A stretch of 64,000 nt of DNA, from NCBI GenBank assembly GCA_023418925.1, contig JAEZYS010000002.1:149186-213185 (forward strand), written 5' to 3'. Below, one piece after another: positions 44,833 through 53,297 of this stretch (its first letter is position 1; the number at the start of each line of letters is the position of its first letter). Origin of the DNA: Bacillota bacterium (lineage in GTDB: Bacteria; Bacillota; Clostridia; Oscillospirales; Ruminococcaceae). The notes beneath the pieces are model-generated. The model did not search any database. It saw only the letters and a list, made by a program, of their open reading frames with translations, and was not told the DNA's origin. The position numbers and the translations under genes are program-made.

Positions 44833-45798
44833 CTACCTTTCTTTCGCTCTGCTTCTATGATTTTTCTGCAATTCTTCCAACACTTCGGGCGGTATTTTTG
44901 ACAGCAGCCGCCCCATCTGCTCGTTGGTTCTCTGCAATTCAAATATCTTCTGATTCGCTTTCTGCACCTTTAGTTCCTGCTCGTACTTTTCATCACGCAT
45001 ACGCCCCGCATAGTCTGATTCCTGCCCAATTCTCTCTTTCAAACTGTCGATATACGCCTGCTGTTTCCCGATTTCCTTAGAGAATTTCTCCACGTCTGGC
45101 AGCCATGCAGAGAGTAAATCTAACGCTTTATCCCTTTTCTTCCCTGCGTTAAAGGCGTTGATGTCGGATAGGGCAGACACGATTTCTTCATACTGTTTAT
45201 CAAGCCTGCCGCCTAATTTATAGAGCCATGTGGGGACGTGTTTCCGCTTGGTTTCCATTGAGGACTGCCCCCGTTCAAGCTGATTCCACCGTGAGGACAT
45301 CCGCTCATGGTAGGCGGTCTGCCACTCGGATAATGATTTCTGGTTGCCTAAGATAGCTTTCGCTGACAGCTTATTGTCTGGCGTAATCGGCACAAAGCAG
45401 AGGTGCATATGGGGCGTTCTCTCGTCCATATGGACGACAGCGGAGAGGATATTCTGCTTTCCAACACGCTCCGAAATGAAGTCAAGAGCCGTCTGGAAAT
45501 ACGCTTTTTGTTCTTCGGGCGGTAACTGGTTCATAAATTCTGGTGAAGCTGTGATGAGCGTTTCCACCATCATCACGCTGTCTTTCCTTGTCCTGCACCC
45601 CGCTTCGGCTACCATGCGGTTAATCTCTTTCTTGTAGGTGTACTTTGGTGGTGCTATGAGATGGTAATTGTTTTTAGAGCGTTCCATATCTATATCTGGG
45701 TTGCTTTTGTAGGCTTCTTTCTTCCGCTCGTTGTGGCGTTCACAAGCCGCAACGCCGCCCGCTTTTCGTTTCTGGAAACGCAGGATTGCATAAGGCAT
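44833..45798 (-). CDS. mobV: MobV-family relaxase (Pre/Mob type)
   Basis: Nicks oriT and pilots the DNA strand during mobilization by a helper conjugative system. The 321 residues start MPYAILRFQKRKAGGVAACERHNER and contain the catalytic motif HMDERTPHMHLCFVPI (HxDExTPHxH). A coiled C-terminus follows. The ATG at 45798 has AGGAGG nine bases upstream; the longer open frame to 45969 reads through a GC-rich repeat and is rejected. Its oriT is expected just upstream, in 45799-46322. Confidence 0.92.
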   Translation of the reverse strand: MPYAILRFQKRKAGGVAACERHNERKKEAYKSNPDIDMERSKNNYHLIAPPKYTYKKEINRMVAEAGCRTRKDSVMMVETLITASPEFMNQLPPEEQKAYFQTALDFISERVGKQNILSAVVHMDERTPHMHLCFVPITPDNKLSAKAILGNQKSLSEWQTAYHERMSSRWNQLERGQSSMETKRKHVPTWLYKLGGRLDKQYEEIVSALSDINAFNAGKKRDKALDLLSAWLPDVEKFSKEIGKQQAYIDSLKERIGQESDYAGRMRDEKYEQELKVQKANQKIFELQRTNEQMGRLLSKIPPEVLEELQKNHRSRAKER

Positions 45799-46322
45799 AG
45801 GCGGATTCCTCCTTTCTTTCGGCGGGTGACCGTCCTTTGGGGTGACAGCGGTGACGGTGGTGACAGCAGTTTTGGGATACCCCCTGCCGACTGCCGCAAC
45901 TGTCACCCTCACCCCCTGCATGACGGTCATGTCGATGATGACGGTGTTTTTGGGATACCCCCCTCGCAAGAGCCGTCACCGTCATGCCGCCATTCTTTTA
46001 TCCGAAGCCGTAAGGCGTAGGATAGCAGGGCACAGCCCTGCCTTAAGGGAGTCCAGAGGGAACGTCTGGCACACGACTTTGCAGGGCAAAGTGTAGTGTG
46101 TTACACCCTGTAAACGCAGTCGGAAAAATCGGAATGATTTTTCTGACCGCAGGGGTGGTTTTACACGACCGAAAAGGGCGAGTAAATCTCACGCCTGCAT
46201 TTTGCGTTTACGGGGTGTTCTCCCGTAGGGATGACAGCGGCAGGGTATCCTAAAATCACTGTCACCACCGTCACTGCTGTCACCCGCAGGGCAGAGCCGC
46301 CAGCTTTACATGGCTTTAAGCG
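45799..46322. other. GC-rich non-coding region with long repeats; likely oriT/origin
   Basis: No supported gene. It contains copies of a roughly 44-bp repeat built on GGGGTATCC and CTGTCACCACCGTCAC. One copy is inverted (about 45835-45888), one direct (about 46239-46284), and a third lies inside the 3' end of the RepA-like gene (about 46336-46381). A partial copy is at 45940-45985. Position between relaxase and replication genes suggests cis-acting transfer or replication sites. Confidence 0.5.
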
Positions 46323-47348
46323 TCAATGACAGTAACAGGGGGGTATCCTAATATCGCTGTCACCACCATCACCGCTGTCACCCGCCCTCCTTGCAAGGGC
46401 AATCCGCCTGCCGTCTTTCCTGCGGCTGTACTGGTAGCAGATACGGTTCTCGCTTAAAAATGTGGTGCGGTATTCATTCAGCCATTTCGTAATCACCGTG
46501 GGTATGGTTTCCGTTTCCCCCATAGCGGCTAACAGTTCCGTTGCCGTGCCTATCCATTCTTCCTTATCCCTCATAAAATCCACCAACCGAAAAAGGACAT
46601 CTGGTATCGTTTCTTTCGCAAGCTGCTCCTGCGTTTTCCGCTCCACAAGCTCCCAACGGCAATCACGGAAACGCAGCGTGTATTCCTGATAAGGCGTGTC
46701 CCTGCCCGTCACATACAGCTTGGCGGTGTCAGACGCACGTTTCTCCTTTTCCAGAACAAAGGTAGCGTCCGCACTCCCCGTTAATCCTGTCGTCCCAGAC
46801 ACCTTGTTGAACACGTCGCTGTCATTCTGCTTTCGGATGTGGTGTACGACAATGACCGCCAGAGAGTGCCTGTCGGCAAAGTCTTTGATGAGGGAGATGT
46901 CCCCATAGTCGCTTGCATAGGCATTGTCTTTTGAAGCTGTACGGACTTTCTGCAAGGTATCAATGACAATGAGCCTGCTGTCTGGGTAATCTTTCAGATA
47001 ATCTTCAAGCTGCACGATAAGACCGTCTGACAGCTTGCAGCTTGCCACGGCAAAGTGGAGCCGCCCGCTTGCTTCGTCCGTCAAACGAAATAACCTGTCC
47101 TGTATGCGGCAGAACGTGTCCTCAAGGCAGAGGTAAAGCACATCGCCCTCCATTGTCGGCATATCCCATAAAGGGATTCCCTGCGACACGCATAAGCATA
47201 GCTTCAGCATGAGCCAGCTTTTGCCTATCTTCTGTGAGCCGCAGAACAGCGATAAGCCTGTCGGGATAAGGCTGTCCACCACAAAGGATGGTTTCTCAAG
47301 CGGTTCATAAAGGAGCGTTTCGGCGTTGACTGTCTGTAACTTCTGCAT
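46323..47348 (-). CDS. RepA-like hexameric helicase/AAA ATPase
   Basis: RecA-fold ATPase of the RSF1010 RepA type that unwinds DNA for element replication. The 341 residues have Walker A GSQKIGKSWLMLKL (near 35), Walker B LIVIDTLQKV, the sensor VVHHIRKQNDSD and a winged C-terminus. AGGAGG precedes the ATG. The last residues (GDSGDGGDSDIRIPP) are encoded by one copy of the GC-rich repeat, so the repeat forms part of the protein end. The start lies inside the frame of the preceding sigma-like gene. Confidence 0.88.
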   Translation of the reverse strand: MQKLQTVNAETLLYEPLEKPSFVVDSLIPTGLSLFCGSQKIGKSWLMLKLCLCVSQGIPLWDMPTMEGDVLYLCLEDTFCRIQDRLFRLTDEASGRLHFAVASCKLSDGLIVQLEDYLKDYPDSRLIVIDTLQKVRTASKDNAYASDYGDISLIKDFADRHSLAVIVVHHIRKQNDSDVFNKVSGTTGLTGSADATFVLEKEKRASDTAKLYVTGRDTPYQEYTLRFRDCRWELVERKTQEQLAKETIPDVLFRLVDFMRDKEEWIGTATELLAAMGETETIPTVITKWLNEYRTTFLSENRICYQYSRRKDGRRIALARRAGDSGDGGDSDIRIPPCYCH

Positions 47349-47977
47349 GGCTTTCCTCCTTTCGGGCGGTGTCTTTGTTTTCGTTGCACATAGGCGTTGA
47401 CCTCCTTAAAAATAGATTTACTCCCACGGAAAAAAGTGAGAGTATGTAATGCCGCCAATCCCACACAAATAAAAAACAGATTTCTTTTTCGGGCGGTGTC
47501 GGTCACGGTTGGAGATATTTCTTCAATTTCCGCCTTTACTTTCTCCTTTGCAATCGCAACAGATTTCTGTATTGCCGAAGCGGTGCAATGCTCCATAGCG
47601 GCGATTTGGTAAAAATTGAACTCATACTCGTAGTAGAGCAGGAAACGCCGCCTTTGTATCTCTGGAAGGCTCCCAACCGCCTTATAGAGCGTTTCATTCC
47701 GTTCTTCCTCAACCATGCGTTCATCAAGGCTCTTAGGCACACGCAACGCCCGTCTGTAAAGGGTTTCGTCCCATACCTCGTTAAACTCCCTGTGCCGCTC
47801 GTCCCATTAGAAAAGATTCCTGTTCCTGCGCTCCATCTGCCGAAACTCCATAAAGAACTGTTCCGACACTTCCAACTCGTGGGATTTGCCCTGCCCGTCC
47901 TTAAAGCTGATAAAATACCTTGTGCCGCTTTCCGTGGATTCCTCCCGAAGCGTGTATGCCTTAACCCTGTATGCCAT
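47225..47977 (-). pseudogene. Sigma-like regulator interrupted by an in-frame stop
   Basis: Two frame-matched pieces of one protein are seen. The first, MAYRVKAYTLREE... to RRNRNLF, starts at 47977 with GGAGG upstream and ends in TAA at 47807-47809. The next codon onward continues WDERHREFNEVW and the helix-turn-helix region SLPEIQRRRFLLYYEYEFN plus AAMEHCTASAIQKSV. The expected single gene has a Gln codon at the TAA position (CAA to TAA needs one change). The end overlaps the RepA-like gene by 124 bases in another frame. It is probably inactivated, unless the stop is suppressed or the second half starts at an internal codon. Confidence 0.75.
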
Positions 47978-48060
47978 CCTGTTGTCCTCCTGCAAAAAAT
48001 GAGTGAGGGGATTTCCATCCCTCACCCAGTAGCCCGCAGGATGGCAGGCTGTTTTAGAAG

Positions 48061-48486
48061 CTATAAAATTTTCCGCAGCTTCTTCCGCAGATGGTCTAAC
48101 CTCGCATAGATGGCACCAGTCGTCAAATGCACAAGCGGGGCAATCTCCTTTGTGGAATACCCCTGCATTTTCAGCAGGACGATTTTCAAGGTACGCCCGT
48201 CCACCGTGACTAATACTTGATAGAGATTTTCGCTCTCAATCTCTTCCAGTAACTCCGCAACCGTACCCACTTCCGCCTGCCGCTCCCTGCCTGCCATGTC
48301 CTCAAGATATTCCGCAACGTCATTCGTCCATCGGTAAAACCGCCTGTTGGAATTGAAGTCTGCCCTGTCCGCCATGCGTATCTGCTCAATGGTCGCTTCA
48401 TCAACGCCGCACTCACGCAGCAGCTTTTCCTCCGCTTCTTTCCAGATACGCCATTTCCTGTCCTCCCGTCCGTGGTTGTATGCCAT
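48061..48486 (-). CDS. Sigma-70-like helix-turn-helix regulator
   Basis: A 141-residue cytoplasmic regulator. The C-terminal third KIVLLKMQGYSTKEIAPLVHLTTGAIYARLDHLRKKL is a region-4-like helix-turn-helix (shown here as its parts LLKMQGYSTKEIAPLV and TTGAIYARLDHLRKK). The N-terminus is charged. The ATG at 48486 has GGAGG eight bases upstream. It lies between two similar sigma-like genes and probably helps control transfer or excision genes of the element. Confidence 0.78.
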   Translation of the reverse strand: MAYNHGREDRKWRIWKEAEEKLLRECGVDEATIEQIRMADRADFNSNRRFYRWTNDVAEYLEDMAGRERQAEVGTVAELLEEIESENLYQVLVTVDGRTLKIVLLKMQGYSTKEIAPLVHLTTGAIYARLDHLRKKLRKIL

Positions 48487-48580
48487 TCTTACTTCCTCCA
48501 ATCAGAATTGATTGAGAGGGCAGAGAAAAGCCCCCTCATCTTCCCAAAGGAAAAAACAAGGGGGCTGAACGCCTTAAATT

Positions 48581-49012
48581 TTAATTTTCTATTATCTTTC
48601 TTAGTTTTATTAGGATTCTGGCTTTGCGTTTGTTTACAACGCTCTGGGTTATGCCCAACCTCGCCCCGACTTCACGCTCGGAAAGTCCGTCAAAAAAGAT
48701 TGCCTGTATCAGCTCCTGTTCACTATCCGACAGCAAAGGCAGGGCGGCTTTCAGCCTGTCCACCATGACCGCATTGACAACGGTTTCTGCAATGTCCACC
48801 GCTTCATCAGTGATAAAGTCCAGAGGATTGTCACGGTAGAAGTCTGTGTATTGCTCCCTCACGACTTCAAGCAGACAGCCTTGAATGGGGATAAACAGCT
48901 TGTCCATATAGGTCTGGTCGGATTCCCTGCAACGGCAGAACTCCGTGTAGGATAATTCCACATAGCCGCCACTTTCTCTGATATATACCTTTCTTGGTGC
49001 ATATTTCACCAT
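48581..49012 (-). CDS. Sigma factor-like regulator of the mobilizable element
   Basis: A 143-residue protein beginning MVKYAPRKVYIRESGGYVEL. It has a sigma-4-type helix-turn-helix near its end (SDSEQELIQAIFFDGLSEREVG then RLGITQSVVNKRKARIL). The start at 49012 has GGGAGG five bases upstream. It is the first of three sigma-like genes and resembles the regulators that open the operons of tet-bearing Firmicutes transposons. DNA targets are unknown. Confidence 0.8.
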   Translation of the reverse strand: MVKYAPRKVYIRESGGYVELSYTEFCRCRESDQTYMDKLFIPIQGCLLEVVREQYTDFYRDNPLDFITDEAVDIAETVVNAVMVDRLKAALPLLSDSEQELIQAIFFDGLSEREVGARLGITQSVVNKRKARILIKLRKIIEN

Positions 49013-49124
49013 AAATACCTCCCATCTGAATTTTTGAAATGTAAAAAATCCAGATGGAGAGGCGGAGAACGACACCGCATATCAGAAACAGCCCTACGGC
49101 ACTTTCCAACAAAAATCGACAAAA

Positions 49125-49158
49125 GAAAAACCGCAAAGGCTCTGTGACCTTTACGGTT
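49125..49158 (-). terminator. Terminator upstream of the sigma-like operon
   Basis: AACCGCAAAGG (49129-49139) pairs with CCTTTACGGTT (49148-49158), one mismatch, with Ts on the minus side. It closes the short 49203 gene. Confidence 0.7.
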
Positions 49159-49202
49159 ATAGGAAATAGTAATTCTATTGTATGGAGATTGTACTTCTAC
49201 TT

Positions 49203-49331
49203 TCAAGGTGAGAAGTACCGTTGCACTGGCAGAAATTTTTTTAACTGGTTTCCTGCCGTTCTCTGATATGCTATGTATTGATAAATTTTGCTTCGTATGA
49301 GCAGATAGATAACTGCCCGAAAAAAGGACAT
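49203..49331 (-). CDS. Possible 42-residue protein
   Basis: A short frame beginning MSFFRAVIYLLIRSKIYQYI, basic and partly hydrophobic. TTTGGAGGG lies seven bases before the ATG, a strong signal, and a terminator follows the frame. No family is recognised. It could be a leader peptide rather than a stable protein. Confidence 0.4.
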   Translation of the reverse strand: MSFFRAVIYLLIRSKIYQYIAYQRTAGNQLKKFLPVQRYFSP

Positions 49332-49442
49332 AAAAAAATCCCTCCAAATTTAAAAACAAATTCAGAGGGTAATTTAGGGTATAACAAAATAACCCACCCG
49401 AATATCGTTTTTTTTATTTGGTGAGTTTGTTCTTTCAAATAC

Positions 49443-49494
49443 GAAACAAAAAGAGCCGATGATTCGTGAATTGTTCCACAATTTCATCGGCTCT
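49443..49494 (-). terminator. Terminator after the KTR gene
   Basis: A perfect 11-bp stem AGAGCCGATGA/TCATCGGCTCT (49452-49462 with 49484-49494) is followed on the minus strand by TTTTTG. It ends the tet(O)-KTR transcript. Confidence 0.88.
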
Positions 49495-49499
49495 GCGTC

Positions 49500-49670
49500 T
49501 TAAGCGTCTGGCTCTTTGATGACAGTTATCTTCAAGTTGTCAACTTTAATCAATCTTTCTTGTCTGCATTTTGGACAATAAAGGGGATAATTCTCCAAAA
49601 CAGTGTCCTTCCTAATTTTATTACGGGTTTTGCTCCCACAAACAGGACACAATATCCATTCGCATTTCAT
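49500..49670 (-). CDS. Cysteine-rich KTR protein
   Basis: A 56-residue protein starting MKCEWILCPVCGSKTR and containing YCPKCRQE, two CxxC knuckles that likely bind zinc. Cysteine-rich KTR proteins commonly sit next to tet genes in Firmicutes elements. It begins 54 bp after the tet(O) stop and is probably on the same transcript. An alternative ATG lies one codon upstream. The function is unknown. Confidence 0.85.
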   Translation of the reverse strand: MKCEWILCPVCGSKTRNKIRKDTVLENYPLYCPKCRQERLIKVDNLKITVIKEPDA

Positions 49671-49724
49671 CATAATTAGTCTCTAATCCTTTCAAATCTC
49701 ATTTTATATGACTTTTGCAAGCTG

Positions 49725-51644
49725 TTAAGCTAACTTGTGGAACATATGCCGAACCTTATCTATACGGCTATTCGGGCGGCGGGGTTGGCAAATAAATTTA
49801 CCAATAGCTGGCTGGTATCCTTTTAACTCTGTCAAGCAGACTCCCTGCCCATTTGTGAAATAAGTTAAATCGTTCCTGTATTCTTGAATACATCTAGCAG
49901 GGATTTCTCCTTTCAGAATGACCTCGTCATTCTTTATCTGAGTACTTACAATATCTGCACAATACCTTGGAGCATCATGATACGCCCGTGAGAGATATTC
50001 CTGCGGTGCATAAATTTCAAAGTGGAGATATGGCTCTAATAGTTCTGTCCCTGCTTTTTTTAAAGCCTGCTCCAATACGATAGGGGAAAGCAGCCGAAAG
50101 TCTGCGGGGGTACTTACAGGACTATAATACAATCCATATTCAAAACAGATTTTACAGTCTGTCACTTTCCATCCATACAGCCCCTGCTCGCAGCCATAAA
50201 GAACCCCCTCCATAACCGCATTTTGGAACGATTGATTTAAATATCCAAGTGAAACTCTGCTTTCATACTGCACTCCGCTTCCAATAGGGAGCGGCTCTAT
50301 GGACAACCCGACAGAAGCCCAGAAAGGATTTGGCGGGACTTCTATGTGGATGGTATATTCTGCTTTTCTAAGCGGTCTTTCCATATATATAACAGTAGGC
50401 TCTTTTATTTCTGCCTCCACATGATATTTTTCCTCAAGGATGGCACAAATGACTTCCATCTGCACATTCCCCAAAAAAGAAAGTATAATCTCATGCGTTG
50501 TAGTATCCACATAATATTTTAAAAGAGGGTCGCCATCTGAAATTTCTGTAAGTGCCCCAAGCAATATTTCCCGCTGTTCAGATTTCTTTACTGCAATCGT
50601 TGTTTGGAGCATAGGGAGAGGATTTTCAATAAATTTTCTCTGCGGCAACAGTATTTCGTTCCCCAAAATACTGTTTAGCTGCAAAACATCATTTGGTAAA
50701 ATTACAATATCACCAGAGCAGGCTGTATCGGATGAATATAATTCACCGTTTGTCGGAACACACATCTCTGTGATTTTTATTTTCTCTTTTTCAGATATTC
50801 TAATAACATCCCTCAAATGCAATGTTCCGCTATATATACGCACATAAACAAAACGCCGCCTTTTCTCTGAATATTCAATCTTAAAAACCTGCCCGCATAG
50901 TTCAGATTGACCTTCAGGCGTTGATGAATAAAATTTACTGGCAATTACTTCTATAAGCTGCCGAATCCCCAGATTGTTTTTAGCGCTTCCGTGATAAACG
51001 GGAAATAACGTTCCGTTTTGGAATCTCCTGTTTTCTTCCTGTTCCAGTTCTGACATTTTAAACGGTTTCCCTGACATATATTTCTCTAATAGTTCATCGT
51101 TTCCCATAATTACCGCATCCCACTGTTCCATATCGTCATTGTCCGTTACATTTATATGGGGATGCTGCCCAACCTTTTGCTTCACTATAATTTCCGAAGA
51201 AAGCTTTGCTTTCATTTCCCGATATACCATTGGCAAATCAATCCCCTCTTGGTCAATTTTATTGATGAAAAAAATTGTCGGAATCTTCATTATCTGTAGT
51301 GCATGAAACAGTATACGGGTCTGTGCCTGTATGCCATCCTTTGCAGAAACTAATAATACTGCTCCGTCTAATACGGATAAAGAACGGTATACTTCCGCCA
51401 AAAAATCCATATGGCCTGGCGTATCTATAATGTTGACTTTTACATCCTCCCACTGAAAAGATGTCACTGCTGTCTGGATAGTGATTCCCCTTTGACGCTC
51501 CAAATTCATTGTATCTGTCCTTGTTGTGCCTTCATCTACGCTCCCTAGTTCTGCAATTGCACCACTGGTATACAATAAACTTTCCGTTAATGTTGTCTTT
51601 CCTGCGTCAACGTGAGCCAGAATGCCTAAGTTAATTATTTTCAT
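49725..51644 (-). CDS. tet(O): Tetracycline resistance ribosomal protection protein Tet(O)
   Basis: EF-G-like GTPase that removes tetracycline from the ribosome. The 639 residues match Tet(O) along the whole length as I remember it. Seen: G1 AHVDAGKTT, G2 RGITIQTAV, G3 DTPGHMDF, G4 NKIDQEG, the domain IV loop CKICFEYGLYYSPVS and the end PNSRIDKVRHMFHKLA. I see no obvious Tet(W) or Tet(32) mosaic block, but single differences cannot be ruled out by eye. GGAGGAAAA precedes the ATG, which overlaps the leader peptide stop. It is complete and expected to be functional. Confidence 0.96.
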   Translation of the reverse strand: MKIINLGILAHVDAGKTTLTESLLYTSGAIAELGSVDEGTTRTDTMNLERQRGITIQTAVTSFQWEDVKVNIIDTPGHMDFLAEVYRSLSVLDGAVLLVSAKDGIQAQTRILFHALQIMKIPTIFFINKIDQEGIDLPMVYREMKAKLSSEIIVKQKVGQHPHINVTDNDDMEQWDAVIMGNDELLEKYMSGKPFKMSELEQEENRRFQNGTLFPVYHGSAKNNLGIRQLIEVIASKFYSSTPEGQSELCGQVFKIEYSEKRRRFVYVRIYSGTLHLRDVIRISEKEKIKITEMCVPTNGELYSSDTACSGDIVILPNDVLQLNSILGNEILLPQRKFIENPLPMLQTTIAVKKSEQREILLGALTEISDGDPLLKYYVDTTTHEIILSFLGNVQMEVICAILEEKYHVEAEIKEPTVIYMERPLRKAEYTIHIEVPPNPFWASVGLSIEPLPIGSGVQYESRVSLGYLNQSFQNAVMEGVLYGCEQGLYGWKVTDCKICFEYGLYYSPVSTPADFRLLSPIVLEQALKKAGTELLEPYLHFEIYAPQEYLSRAYHDAPRYCADIVSTQIKNDEVILKGEIPARCIQEYRNDLTYFTNGQGVCLTELKGYQPAIGKFICQPRRPNSRIDKVRHMFHKLA

Positions 51645-51742
51645 GTGATTTTCCTCCTATCAACACCCAAAAAAGGGCATAAAAATACCCAGTGATAAAT
51701 ACTCCTATCACTGGGTAAATAACTCCAATAGCCCCAAAACAC
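51641..51742 (-). CDS. Leader peptide of tet(O)
   Basis: A 33-codon frame with a GTG start (51742), reading MFWGYWSYLPSDRSIYHW and onward to RRKIT, spans the attenuator hairpin. It ends in a TGA that overlaps the tet(O) ATG by four bases. Leader peptides of this kind control tet(M)-type genes by transcription attenuation. Initiation at the GTG is inferred. Confidence 0.6.
   Translation of the reverse strand: MFWGYWSYLPSDRSIYHWVFLCPFLGVDRRKIT
51681..51716 (-). promoter_or_regulatory. Transcription attenuator in the tet(O) leader
   Basis: A perfect 11-bp stem ACCCAGTGATA/TATCACTGGGT (51687-51697 with 51706-51716) is followed by ATTTTTA on the minus strand, inside the leader peptide frame. The layout matches the tet(M)/tet(O) regulatory region. 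Confidence 0.85.
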
Positions 51743-51936
51743 TTATATGTTTTCGGGCATATAAAATTACATGATAAAAGTATTCTTAAACTGGGTACAA
51801 AAAACTAAGCCCCATATTAAAAGTGAAACGGGACTGCTACTTTTTGTTCCCACTATCAAATTGACAGTTTATTTAAGAATACCTTGCAGCATATTTATTA
51901 ACTCCTTGTATAAAATTCTAATTTATCGATTTCTTT

Positions 51937-52221
51937 TTACTTACTAATCATACCATACAACAGCATAAGAAACACTAAAATATTGCAGACCATACCGCCC
52001 CAAAACAGGTACAACTTCAAGCCCTCATATCTAAAAAAACTGTTCTTACTTTCCTCAAGCTCCCGGATCTTCTGCTTCATCACGCTCGTAAGTGTATCAG
52101 ACTGCTTCTCAAGAAGCTTTGTAGCCCTCTGTATAGCCTCTATATTCGCCTGTAACGCCTTTCTAACCTCTTGGACGGTGTTTTCCTTAACCTCATCTTT
52201 CAGGCTCCCAATAAAGCTCTC
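51937..52221 (-). pseudogene. Truncated coiled-coil membrane protein remnant
   Basis: A 94-codon open frame with no start codon or ribosome site, preceded by an in-frame TAA at 52222-52224. It has a helical coiled segment (VQEVRKALQANIEAIQRATK...) and one C-terminal membrane segment (YLFWGGMVCNILVFLMLLYG). It looks like the 3' end of a mobile-element gene cut at the junction with Fusobacterium-like DNA. The parent family is not recognised. Confidence 0.6.
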
Positions 52222-52237
52222 TTAAAAAGAGAGCTTT
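52213..52237. other. Perfect hairpin at the element/Fusobacterium-like junction
   Basis: AAAGCTCTCTT and AAGAGAGCTTT (11-bp arms, 3-base loop). Composition shifts to AT-rich DNA directly to the right. It could be a terminator or the mark of the end of the inserted element. Confidence 0.6.
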
Positions 52238-52365
52238 CTATTTTATTATCTTCTCATTGAGTATTTCTTTAGTTTACCCTGCTCGTTACTCTACGAGCAC
52301 ATCTTCTGTATAATTATTATACCATATTTGAGAAATTTAGCAAGTTTTTTTTGGGTTTTAGTTTC

Positions 52366-52677
52366 TTATAGATTTAATTCTTTTATAATTTCTTTTAATT
52401 GCTCGGCATTGTCATAATCTACTATAAATTTTCCTTTTTCTTTTAAAGAAAATCTTAAAGAAGTTAGTAATTGTTCAAGATTATTTTCTGGATCTGTTGT
52501 TATGTATACTCCATTATCTAATTTAAAAAATTTTTGTTGCATGAAAAACCAATCTTTAAAAAAAATTGTGTTACTTCCAGAATTAATAGAATATTCCCAA
52601 TACTTTTCCTTTAATTCCTTGGTACTTTCATGTTGATATAATTCTACAAGACTATCATAAAACCTTAGATCCTTCAT
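52366..52677 (-). CDS. Small unknown protein
   Basis: A 103-residue, Lys/Glu-rich soluble protein in Fusobacterium-like AT-rich DNA, no family recognised. It carries FFKDWFFMQQKFFKLDNGVYI in its middle (two parts FFKDWFFMQQ and KLDNGVYI). The ribosome site is weak (AAAGGACGG about ten bases upstream). It shares direction with the genes up to 54.8 kb and may be in their operon. Confidence 0.6.
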   Translation of the reverse strand: MKDLRFYDSLVELYQHESTKELKEKYWEYSINSGSNTIFFKDWFFMQQKFFKLDNGVYITTDPENNLEQLLTSLRFSLKEKGKFIVDYDNAEQLKEIIKELNL

Positions 52678-52777
52678 ATTTTACCGTCCTTTTTTATTTT
52701 AAAAAGAAAATTATTATTTATAAATTTTAAAATTCTCAATAACTAATACTACTAAAATTTATTTCTATAGTCTGCCC

Positions 52778-53281
52778 TTATATTACCATAAAAGAAAATA
52801 TTATACTAATAATAGCAAAACAAATTAATAATTCAATACTTCTAATCTCATTTGCAAGACTAATTATTAATTTTGATGAAAAATACTTTAATTCTTTTGT
52901 TTTAGGAAGTTCAAAAATTATATAAATTTTTGAAAGAATATAAGATATTATTGAAATTGTTATCATAATTCCTAATATTTTTAAATATATTAAACTCGCT
53001 AATGGAGCTTCCCACGGAAAACCATGAAACTTACTTAAATATCTATTTATTTGCTCTAATGGATCACTTTTTATTAAGTATGTACTTATAAGATTTAAGC
53101 TAATAATAAAAGATAAAATGTATGTTTTTATTTTTCTATTTTGTAGCTCTAATTTTATTTTGGATAAAACTTCTTTTTCTTTAATATTAATTTCTTTCAA
53201 CCCTTTCATAAAACTAAATAAGAATATAATACTATAAAGAAAACCTAAAAGAGATCCTATTAATAAAATAATATCCAGCAT
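52778..53281 (-). CDS. Small unknown membrane protein
   Basis: A 167-residue protein with about four membrane segments (near 2-25, 50-70, 95-120 and 145-165) and a charged loop after the first. AAAGGAGGAG lies six bases before the ATG, a strong signal. It follows the resolvase gene by 16 bp and is likely cotranscribed. No family is recognised. Confidence 0.7.
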   Translation of the reverse strand: MLDIILLIGSLLGFLYSIIFLFSFMKGLKEINIKEKEVLSKIKLELQNRKIKTYILSFIISLNLISTYLIKSDPLEQINRYLSKFHGFPWEAPLASLIYLKILGIMITISIISYILSKIYIIFELPKTKELKYFSSKLIISLANEIRSIELLICFAIISIIFSFMVI

Positions 53282-53297
53282 TTTTACTCCTCCTTTT

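Larger units (their letters stand above)
41520..52221. mobile_element. Mobilizable tet(O) element with large serine recombinase
   Basis: The left end is at 41519-41530, where the recombinase stop codon abuts a disrupted helicase gene. Contents are recombinase, YdbC-like, ParB-like, MobV relaxase, RepA-like ATPase, sigma-like regulators, KTR protein and tet(O). GC content is visibly higher than on either side up to about 49 kb. The right limit is approximate: a truncated reading frame and a hairpin at 52213-52237 mark the last sequence before Fusobacterium-like DNA. The tet(O) part may be a separate insertion. Confidence 0.7.

Noticed and set aside
45799..45969. N-terminal extension of the MobV relaxase
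   Set aside because: It translates the inverted GC-rich repeat, has no ribosome site, and the relaxase family starts at MPYAILRFQ, where AGGAGG is present.
51983..52225. Open + strand frame of 80 codons
   Set aside because: It is the shadow of the minus-strand coiled-coil/membrane remnant, which has far more protein-like composition.
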